Origin: Verrucomicrobiia bacterium
GTDB lineage: Bacteria; Verrucomicrobiota; Verrucomicrobiia; Verrucomicrobiales; Akkermansiaceae
Direction: 5' to 3'
Assembly (NCBI GenBank): GCA_030431475.1
Contig: JAUIJD010000042.1
Coordinates: forward strand, 1 to 38,042
DNA: 38,042 bases
Within the stretch, counting starts at the first letter, position 1. The number at the start of each line of letters is the position of its first letter. Positions 8,269-14,209 of the stretch are shown here, piece by piece. The translations under genes and the position numbers were made by a program. The notes beneath the pieces were generated by a model. The model was not told where the DNA came from, did not search any database, and saw only the letters and a list, made by a program, of their open reading frames with translations.

Positions 8269-9015
8269 ATGAAAAGGATGACGGGACTGGTGTTGGGATC
8301 GGGGCTGGATTCCCTGGTCGAGAAGGTGGAGGTGAAGGAAACGGTGGCTTTCGCCGAGGCCGGGCTTCCGGCGTCCGGGGTGCCCGGACATCAGGGGCAG
8401 TTCGTGATCGGCACGCTCGGGAAGTCGGAGGTCGTGGTGATGCGGGGGCGGGTGCACCTCTACGAGGGACACGATGCGAAGGCGGTGACGGCAGGGGTCC
8501 GCTGGATGGCCGGGCAGGGAGTCGATTCCCTGGTGCTCACCAATGCCGCCGGGTCGCTCCAGGAAGAACTGCGACCGGGGACATGGATGATTCTCGATGA
8601 CCAGCTCAACCTGACCGGCACCTCCCCGCTGGAAGGAGGCGCGAACTTCGTCGACATGAGCGATGCCTACGACATCGACTGGCGGGAGGAGTTCCTCGCG
8701 ATCTGTGAGGCCCGCGGCATCGCCATGGGGCGGGGGGTCTATGCCGGACTACGGGGACCCCAGTATGAAACCCCTGCGGAGGTCCGCATGGTGCGTGGGC
8801 TCGGGGCCGACGCCGTGGGCATGAGCACCGTGCTCGAAGCGATCCAGGCGCGTGCGCTCGGGATCCGGTTGCTGGGTCTTTCCTGCCTGACGAATCTCGG
8901 GGCCGGGATGCCCGGGGCCGAGCTCGATCACGGAGACGTCGTGGCCGTGGCCGGCAAGGCCGCCGATGCCATGATCGGAGCGCTCGAGGCGTGGGCCGAC
9001 GGCCACTCGTCGTAG
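8269..9015 (+). CDS. Purine-nucleoside phosphorylase (trimeric, PNP/MTAP type)
   Basis: 248 aa. Signature segments in order: phosphate-binding Gly-Ser-Gly-Leu (10-13), 'GRVHLYEGH' (60-68), 'LTNAAGSL' (90-97), 'YAGLRGPQYETPAEVRM' (158-174) with the base-contacting Glu, 'VGMSTVLEA' and the 'CLTN' Asn209. These define family-2 trimeric PNPs, which split inosine or guanosine with phosphate to free base plus ribose-1-phosphate in purine salvage. Human PNP is about 289 aa; this compact version lacks part of the N-terminus. It lies 62 bp after panE, possibly the last gene of that transcript, and its stop faces the Minf_1886 gene stop with a 4-nt gap. Confidence 0.92.
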   Translation: MKRMTGLVLGSGLDSLVEKVEVKETVAFAEAGLPASGVPGHQGQFVIGTLGKSEVVVMRGRVHLYEGHDAKAVTAGVRWMAGQGVDSLVLTNAAGSLQEELRPGTWMILDDQLNLTGTSPLEGGANFVDMSDAYDIDWREEFLAICEARGIAMGRGVYAGLRGPQYETPAEVRMVRGLGADAVGMSTVLEAIQARALGIRLLGLSCLTNLGAGMPGAELDHGDVVAVAGKAADAMIGALEAWADGHSS

Positions 9016-9019
9016 CGGG

Positions 9020-9430
9020 TCAGTCCTTCGGAGTCGTCTCGAGACGGGCCTTCGGCACGAAGGGAACGGCGAAGGCCTCGTCGAAGTCGAAGATGTTCTC
9101 GAAGTCCTCGAGGGTGTCCGAGTCCTGCTTGCCGAACATCTGCTCGTCGATCAGGTGGAAGACCATCTCCCCGACGTTGCGGGTATTGTCGAGGCCCCAC
9201 TCGGCCATCAGGGTGTGGGCCATGGGCCCGAACTCCTGGAGCGCGAGATCGCGGAACCCGAGCAGCAGTTCGCGCCCGCTGACGTGGCGGGGTTGGCCGG
9301 CGTTGTCCTCGGCCGCGCGCTTGAGGGTGAAATCCAGGGCGTCCTTGAGAAACAGGTAGGCCTGGGGGTCGAAGCGGCTGTCACGGCGGAGGATGTTCTC
9401 GATCGCGTGCTCGAACTGCGCGGGCTGCAT
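9020..9430 (-). CDS. Minf_1886 family protein (TIGR04138, Verrucomicrobia/Planctomycetes-restricted)
   Basis: 136 aa from ATG 9430. The sequence follows the family consensus: 'FEHAIENILRRDSRFDPQAY' N-terminus, 'FLKDALDFTLKRA', 'HVSGRELLLGFRDLALQEFGPMA', 'WGLDNTRNVGEMVFHLI' and a C-terminal 'DFENIFDFDEAFAVPFVP'. Function is unknown; the family is widely conserved in Verrucomicrobia and Planctomycetes, which makes it a taxonomic marker here. The frame continues upstream to a TTG (9464-9466) that overlaps the miaA stop as TTGA, so translation could start there by coupling, adding 12 residues. It is downstream of miaA on the same strand and probably cotranscribed. Confidence 0.88.
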   Translation of the reverse strand: MQPAQFEHAIENILRRDSRFDPQAYLFLKDALDFTLKRAAEDNAGQPRHVSGRELLLGFRDLALQEFGPMAHTLMAEWGLDNTRNVGEMVFHLIDEQMFGKQDSDTLEDFENIFDFDEAFAVPFVPKARLETTPKD

Positions 9431-9462
9431 GCGGCGGAACCTGACCTCAAACCCGTCCCAGG

Positions 9463-10368
9463 TCAAAGCCTGTTGGGGAGGAGGGACCGGGCCGCCTCAA
9501 CCGGCGCGGCGGCGCCGGCGGGCCATTCGACGCGGATCAGCCACCGCTCCCGCCGGAACCAGGTTTCCTGACGTTTCGCGTAGCGACGGGTGGCGGCGGC
9601 GATGGCCTCGCGGCAGGCGTCGAGATCAAGGTCGCCCGCGAGGTGCGCAAGAATCTGCGGGACCCCGATGGCCTTGGCGAGCCCCGTCGCCGCCCGCGGG
9701 AGCGCGGCGACCTCCTCGAGAGCCCCTTGTTCCAGCATCTGCCGGGTGCGCTGGTCGATGCGTTGATGGAGATCCTGGCGCTCACGCTGGATCAGCAGGC
9801 CGGTCAGCCGGTCGTCGATCTCGCGGCTGCGCTGCTCCCAACCATCGCGGAGGGAGGAGCAGGGACGACCGGCGAGGAGGCAGATCTCCAGGGCACGGGT
9901 GACGTAGCGCCGATTGGCGAGGTCGGTGCGGCCGGCCTCGACCGGGTCGAGCGCCTGGAGCTGCTCGACCAGCGAGTTGAGCGACCGCATCTCGAGGGAT
10001 TCCCGGAGGATCGGATCTCCGGGAGGCAAGGGAGAGGGTCCGTGGGAGAGGAACTTGAGGTAGAGTCCCGAACCGCCGGTCACGACGGGAACCCGCCCGC
10101 GCTGCCGGATGGCGTCGATGACGGGGAGGGCGAGGCTACGATAGCGCATGGCATCGCACGTGTCTGTTGGCGAGAGGACCCCATAGAGGTGATGGGGGAC
10201 CCGCGCCATCTCGGCGGAGGATGGAGCGGCGGTGATGACGGGCGCCCCGCGATAGAGCTGGAAGGCGTCGGCATTGACGATCTCGCCGTCGATCGCCTCG
10301 GCCAGCGCCAATGCCAGCCCGCTTTTGCCCGAGGCGGTGGGGCCGCAGAGATAGACGGGCTCGGGCAT
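9463..10368 (-). CDS. miaA: tRNA dimethylallyltransferase MiaA
   Basis: 301 aa. The P-loop is 'GPTASGKS' (9-16). The usual Asp-Ser-x-Gln-Val-Tyr motif appears as Asp-Ala-Phe-Gln-Leu-Tyr, the general-base Asp being kept. 'HHLYG', 'VTGGSGLYLKFL' and the C-terminal 'RRYAKRQETWFRRE' (tRNA-binding) are all MiaA features. The enzyme transfers the dimethylallyl group of DMAPP to N6 of A37 in tRNAs reading UNN codons; the cytoplasmic product stabilises codon pairing. Its start is about 17 nt after a hairpin that may terminate the upstream RRM gene, so miaA may have its own promoter or rely on read-through. Confidence 0.95.
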   Translation of the reverse strand: MPEPVYLCGPTASGKSGLALALAEAIDGEIVNADAFQLYRGAPVITAAPSSAEMARVPHHLYGVLSPTDTCDAMRYRSLALPVIDAIRQRGRVPVVTGGSGLYLKFLSHGPSPLPPGDPILRESLEMRSLNSLVEQLQALDPVEAGRTDLANRRYVTRALEICLLAGRPCSSLRDGWEQRSREIDDRLTGLLIQRERQDLHQRIDQRTRQMLEQGALEEVAALPRAATGLAKAIGVPQILAHLAGDLDLDACREAIAAATRRYAKRQETWFRRERWLIRVEWPAGAAAPVEAARSLLPNRL

Positions 10369-10384
10369 GGGGGAAGCAAACAGA

Positions 10385-10418
10385 ACGCGCCCCGCTCGGG
10401 CAAGCCGGCGGGGCGCGT
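10385..10418 (-). terminator. Strong GC hairpin downstream of RRM gene (possible terminator)
   Basis: Perfect 10-bp inverted repeat: ACGCGCCCCG at 10385-10394 and CGGGGCGCGT at 10409-10418, with a 14-nt loop. On the minus strand it lies about 20 nt beyond the RRM gene stop and is followed by TCTGTTTGCTTCC, a poor T-tract. It could be a weak intrinsic terminator or attenuator between the RRM gene and miaA. Confidence 0.55.
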
Positions 10419-10439
10419 GAGATTCGACGGTTGGCGGCC

Positions 10440-11219
10440 TCAGGAGGGCTTGATCTCGCTCTCCTGCTGCGGCTCGGCCGGCGGCTGGCTTTCCTCCGGA
10501 GTGGGAGCGTCGTCCTCGACCCCTTCCTCGGGCTCGGCGTCGCCAGCGGCGGGGCCTTGCGACTTCGCACCGTCGACCGTGAGCTTGCGACCCATGAAGA
10601 ACTGGTCGTGAAGGATCTCGACGGCGCGTTTGGCCTCATCGACATTCAGCATTTCCACGAAGCCGTAGCCTTTCGAGCGATGGGTGCGACGGTTGTAGAC
10701 GATCTCGACGCGGCGCACGGTTCCCACCCCGCGGAAAAGCTCCTCGAGATCGCTCTCGGTCGCTTCATAGGACAGGTTGCCGAGATACACGCGCTTGGTC
10801 GTCACGTCCTCGGTCGAGACCGGCTGGCGGGGTTTCTTCGGCTCGCGGGGTTCGCGGGGCTTGCGCTCCTTCTTCGGCTTCGGCTCGGCATCGGAGCGGG
10901 CGTTGCGGGTGTTCGATTTCGGCGCGGTCTTGCCTCCGCGTTGGGGCCGTGCCGGCTCCTTGTAGAGGCCGATGGCCTTGAGGAGCTTCTGCCACCAGGT
11001 GAGCGGCTTCGGCTTCGGGGCGCTGCGGCGCCGACGGCCCTGGCCGGAGTTGCCCTGACGGCCTCCCTGGCGGTTGCCACCCTGGCGATTTCCGCCCTGG
11101 CGTTGTTCTCCCTGCGGGCGGTTTCCTTGCTGGTTGCGGTTGCGATTGCGGTTTCTGCCACCGCGGGAGCGGCGGCGTCGCTGGCCGCTGCCACGGTTTT
11201 CTGACGAGGTGTTTGACAT
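10440..11219 (-). CDS. RNA-recognition-motif protein with Arg/Gly/Asn/Gln-rich N-terminal tail
   Basis: 259 aa in four parts. Residues 1-66 are low complexity, rich in Arg, Asn, Gln and Gly with RQGGN-type repeats, similar to eukaryotic RGG boxes. Residues 74-86 hold a 'TWWQKLLKAIGLY' helix. Residues 100-140 are a Lys/Arg/Glu/Pro linker. Residues 142-220 form one RRM, with RNP2 'VYLGNL' (144-149) and RNP1 'KGYGFVEM' (183-190); the aromatic RNA-contacting positions are present (Tyr145, Tyr185, Phe187). An acidic, Pro-rich tail (226-259) ends it. The protein should bind single-stranded RNA in the cytoplasm; bacterial single-RRM proteins are known in cyanobacteria and Verrucomicrobia, but the target is unknown. 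A strong hairpin follows the stop. Confidence 0.85.
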   Translation of the reverse strand: MSNTSSENRGSGQRRRRSRGGRNRNRNRNQQGNRPQGEQRQGGNRQGGNRQGGRQGNSGQGRRRRSAPKPKPLTWWQKLLKAIGLYKEPARPQRGGKTAPKSNTRNARSDAEPKPKKERKPREPREPKKPRQPVSTEDVTTKRVYLGNLSYEATESDLEELFRGVGTVRRVEIVYNRRTHRSKGYGFVEMLNVDEAKRAVEILHDQFFMGRKLTVDGAKSQGPAAGDAEPEEGVEDDAPTPEESQPPAEPQQESEIKPS

Positions 11220-11549
11220 GTGTTTGCTAGGGTTGGCGGGCCGTTCGCCTGAGCGATGCGGGAGGTGGATGGCGGGGGTCGCGATCGGTCGCGGCCGTCC
11301 ACCGGCTGGTTTCCGTCGGGATCCACCGGCGTTCTGGTGCCGGGGAGAATCGTCCGGTTGCGTAGCGGGACGGAGGATCCTCCAAATGGGTCCGGAGCGG
11401 GAAGAATCGGCCCGGTCTATTCATTCGGGGGCAGGCCTCGTGGCCGCCCCACGGGCGGGAGGCTAGGGGATGGGTTCCGCATGGCAAGGCACGATTTCCG
11501 ACTCCGCCTTTGCGATTGAGCCCTTGGGAGCGATGGGTAAAGTGCGCCC
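11220..11549. other. 330-bp intergenic region between divergent RRM and carboxypeptidase genes
   Basis: No convincing gene. Short open frames here have unnatural composition (Gly/Arg/Pro only) and no family resemblance. It must contain promoters for both divergent genes. The only structure I see is an imperfect hairpin at about 11435-11463 (GCCTCGTGG ... CCAC ... GAGGC with a bulge). I cannot name promoter boxes with confidence. Confidence 0.5.
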
Positions 11550-12509
11550 GTGCGACGATTCGGCAGGTGGTTCAGGACATGGGCGGCGGTTTTGGTCGCC
11601 GGCGCCGGCGTGGTGACCGGTGAGGAAGCGCTGATGGTGGTCGAGGCCCACTCGGGCAAAGTTCTGATCGCGAACAATTCGACGGTCAAACGCCCCGTCG
11701 CGAGCCTGACCAAGATTGCCACGGCGGTGCTGGTCACCGATTGGGCCGAGGCGACCGGGGTCGATGTCGCCAAGCGGGAGGTGGTGGTTCCGGCCTCCGT
11801 CGCGGCCCTCCCCGGGCCGAATCCCATGCGTCTTGCGCCCGGTGAGCGGTTGAGCATGCTCGACGCCCTGAGCTCGGCGGTGATGGGCTCCGACAATGCC
11901 GCGGCCCTCACCCTTGCAGACCACGTGGGCCGCGAGTTCCTCCGGAGAAAGGGGAAGCAGGGCGATCCCGTGGCGGCCTTCGTCGGGGAGATGAACCATC
12001 TGGCCGAGGCGCTCGGGATGAAGAAGACCACCTTCCGAAATCCCCACGGGCTTGAGCTCCCCGATCAGGTGGGCGTATCGACGGCGGCGGATATTGCAAA
12101 GCTGTCGATCTACGCCATGCGGCGGCCCGGGTTCACCTTCATCTCCCGGCAGAAGGAGCGGCAGGTCACCGTGCATGGTGCGAGCGAAGCACGCGGCTTC
12201 AAGGTGAAGAACACCAACGAGATGGTCTCCGAGGACATCATCGGGCTGAAGACCGGGACCACCCGGGCGGCCGGCCAGTGTCTGGCGATTTCGGTCGAAC
12301 GCGCCCCGCTGATCCGCCCGAAGGCGGACGGCAGCAAGGGCGTGACGCCGCGGCGGCTGATCGTGGTGCTGCTGAATTCCGCGGATCGTTTCGGGAGGGC
12401 CAGGGCCATGATTCCGAAGGGTTGGGGGGTCTATGACGGCTGGTTGAAAGCCGGTGCTCCGATCGAGAACCGGAAGCGCGAGATTCTCGACGTGCCCAAT
12501 CCGCGTTGA
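11550..12509 (+). CDS. D-alanyl-D-alanine carboxypeptidase (S11 family, DacA/PBP5-like)
   Basis: 319 aa with a GTG start. A signal peptide (basic start, hydrophobic 10-23, ending near Val-Thr-Gly-Glu) sends it to the periplasm. The three penicillin-binding motifs are intact: Ser52-x-x-Lys55 in 'ASLTK', Ser114-Asp-Asn116 and Lys234-Thr-Gly236. Family S11 trims the terminal D-Ala from peptidoglycan stem peptides, controlling cross-linking. The length covers the catalytic domain only; the C-terminal beta domain and amphipathic anchor of PBP5 are missing, so it is probably a soluble periplasmic enzyme. It is followed after 67 bp by phosphofructokinase on the same strand, with no functional link evident. 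Confidence 0.9.
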   Translation: MRRFGRWFRTWAAVLVAGAGVVTGEEALMVVEAHSGKVLIANNSTVKRPVASLTKIATAVLVTDWAEATGVDVAKREVVVPASVAALPGPNPMRLAPGERLSMLDALSSAVMGSDNAAALTLADHVGREFLRRKGKQGDPVAAFVGEMNHLAEALGMKKTTFRNPHGLELPDQVGVSTAADIAKLSIYAMRRPGFTFISRQKERQVTVHGASEARGFKVKNTNEMVSEDIIGLKTGTTRAAGQCLAISVERAPLIRPKADGSKGVTPRRLIVVLLNSADRFGRARAMIPKGWGVYDGWLKAGAPIENRKREILDVPNPR

Positions 12510-12576
12510 GGCCGGATTTCCCGTCATGCCTTGCTTTTCGCTTATCCGGCGACAGGGGATTTGCTAGCTCGGCGGC

Positions 12577-13650
12577 ATGCGCATCGGCATTCTGAACAGC
12601 GGGGGCGACTGCCCGGGGCTCAATGCAGTGATCCACGGAGTGGTCGGAGCCGCAGCCAAGCTCGGCTGGGAAGTGGTCGGGTTCCGCGACGGCTTCGAAG
12701 GGCTCCTCCCTCCGGGCGACTACATGATGCTCGAGCCATCCGACACGATCGGCATCCTGAAGCTCGGCGGCACGATCCTTGGAACGACCAACAAGGGGCA
12801 CTTCGCGGCCAAGCTGGGCAAGGGTGACATCGCCGAGGTCCCCGCCGACATCGTCGCCAAGGCCAAGAGGACGCTGGATCAACTGGAGATCCGGGCACTG
12901 GTGGTGGTGGGCGGTGACGGTTCGCTGACGACCGGCCTGCAACTTTACCGCGAGGGTTGGCCGATCATCGGCGTGCCGAAGACCATCGACAACGACCTGC
13001 AGGCGACGGCGATGACCTTCGGATTCGACAGTGCGGTGAGCACGGTCGTGGACGGTCTCGACCGCCTTCACACGACGGCGGAAAGCCACAAGCGGGTGAT
13101 GGTGCTTGAAGTGATGGGTCGCCATGCCGGTTGGATCGCCCTCTGGGGGGGCATCGCCGGGGGTGCCAACGTGATTCTTCTCCCCGAGATCCCCTTCGAC
13201 CTCGCGAAGGTCGCCGAATTCATCCGCCAGCGGGATGCCACGGGGGCCCACAGCACTCTGGTCGTCGTGGCCGAGGGCGCCTGCCTTCCCGATGGAGACA
13301 TGGTCACGGTCGACAGCAATGAGGGCGGTCAGGTCCGCCTCGGCGGCATCGGCGACGTGGTGGCCCACCGTCTGGAGGAACTGACCGGGAAGGACACCCG
13401 GGCCTGCACTTTGGGACACCTCCAACGGGGTGGTGCCCCGACGGCCCTCGACCGGATTCTCGGCACCCGCTTCGGCGTGATGGCGGTGAAGCTGGCCGAG
13501 GAAGGTCGGTTCGGCCGCATGGTGAGCTACCAGGCCTACCACGTCGATTCGGTGCCGATCGAAGAGGCGGTCAACAAGCTCCGGGTGGTCGAGGCCGATG
13601 GGGAGATGGTGGCCGCGGCGAAGGCGATCGGAATCAGCCTCGGAGACTGA
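12577..13650 (+). CDS. pfkA: 6-phosphofructokinase (ATP-type signature, mixed-substrate PFK group)
   Basis: 357 aa. Motifs: 'GILNSGGDCPGLNAVI' at the N-terminus, 'GGDGS' (112-116), 'PKTIDND' (134-140) with the catalytic Asp, 'MGRHAGW' (180-186) and 'LGHLQRGG' near 280. The position equivalent to E. coli Gly104 is Gly (GGDGS), which favours ATP over pyrophosphate; the position equivalent to Gly124 is Lys (PKTIDND), as in PPi-dependent and actinobacterial enzymes. This Gly/Lys combination is typical of the ATP-using 'group III' mixed-substrate PFKs. It phosphorylates fructose-6-phosphate in glycolysis. An Lrp-type regulator follows after 54 bp. Confidence 0.92.
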   Translation: MRIGILNSGGDCPGLNAVIHGVVGAAAKLGWEVVGFRDGFEGLLPPGDYMMLEPSDTIGILKLGGTILGTTNKGHFAAKLGKGDIAEVPADIVAKAKRTLDQLEIRALVVVGGDGSLTTGLQLYREGWPIIGVPKTIDNDLQATAMTFGFDSAVSTVVDGLDRLHTTAESHKRVMVLEVMGRHAGWIALWGGIAGGANVILLPEIPFDLAKVAEFIRQRDATGAHSTLVVVAEGACLPDGDMVTVDSNEGGQVRLGGIGDVVAHRLEELTGKDTRACTLGHLQRGGAPTALDRILGTRFGVMAVKLAEEGRFGRMVSYQAYHVDSVPIEEAVNKLRVVEADGEMVAAAKAIGISLGD

Positions 13651-13704
13651 GGATCCGGTTGCGGAGCTTGTGATCCCCGTCTCCATCCACTACCGACGCG
13701 TCTG

Positions 13705-14190
13705 ATGTCGATCGATCCATTGCTTCAGTTGCTGCGCAGCAAGGCGCGGCACACCCATGCCGAACTCGCCGACCTGCTTTCGCTGAGCGAAGAGGAGGTT
13801 CGCCGCAAGGTGGCGGCATGGGAGGAGGACGGCACGATTGTCGGCTACCAGGCCGTGATCGATCCCGAACGTGCCGGCGATCAGGACGTTTCCGCCTTCA
13901 TCGAGGTGAAGCTCACTCCGGAGCGGGGTGGCGGCTTCGACCGGCTCGCGCTGCGGATCGCCCGGTTCGAGCAAGTCACGAGCTGCTACCTGGCGAGCGG
14001 TGGCTACGATCTGATGGTGGTCGTGGAAGGCGGCGACCTGCGTGAGGTGGCGCGTTTTGTTTCCGAAAAACTCAGCACGATGGACGGCGTGCTCTCCACG
14101 GCCACGCACTTCCGCCTCAAGTCGTACAAGGAGAACGGATTCCTGATCGAGGGCGAGGATCAGCCGGAACGGCTCCCGGTCGCGCCTTGA
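13705..14190 (+). CDS. Lrp/AsnC family transcriptional regulator
   Basis: 161 aa. The N-terminal winged helix-turn-helix (about 5-50, 'THAELADLLSLSEEEVRRKVAAWEEDG') ends in the usual 'GTIVGYQAVIDPE' linker. The C-terminal RAM domain (about 60-140) shows 'AFIEVKLTPE', 'VTSCYLASGGYDLMVVVEG' and 'VLSTATHFRLKSYKENG', the alpha-beta effector-binding fold that assembles octamers. Similar standalone regulators often control amino-acid or aminotransferase genes; here the usual next-door aminotransferase is absent and the convergent neighbour is polA (19-nt gap), so its regulon cannot be guessed. Confidence 0.9.
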   Translation: MSIDPLLQLLRSKARHTHAELADLLSLSEEEVRRKVAAWEEDGTIVGYQAVIDPERAGDQDVSAFIEVKLTPERGGGFDRLALRIARFEQVTSCYLASGGYDLMVVVEGGDLREVARFVSEKLSTMDGVLSTATHFRLKSYKENGFLIEGEDQPERLPVAP

Positions 14191-14209
14191 GGCGACCTGC
14201 CGGCCGCAC

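Noticed and set aside
11256-11519. An 87-codon frame in the 330-bp region before the carboxypeptidase gene
   Set aside because: Gly/Arg/Ser/Pro-only composition, no ribosome site and no resemblance to a protein family.
12238-13686. A 482-codon minus-strand frame opposite phosphofructokinase
   Set aside because: Mirror frame of a gene with complete PFK motifs; composition dominated by His/Arg/Asp.
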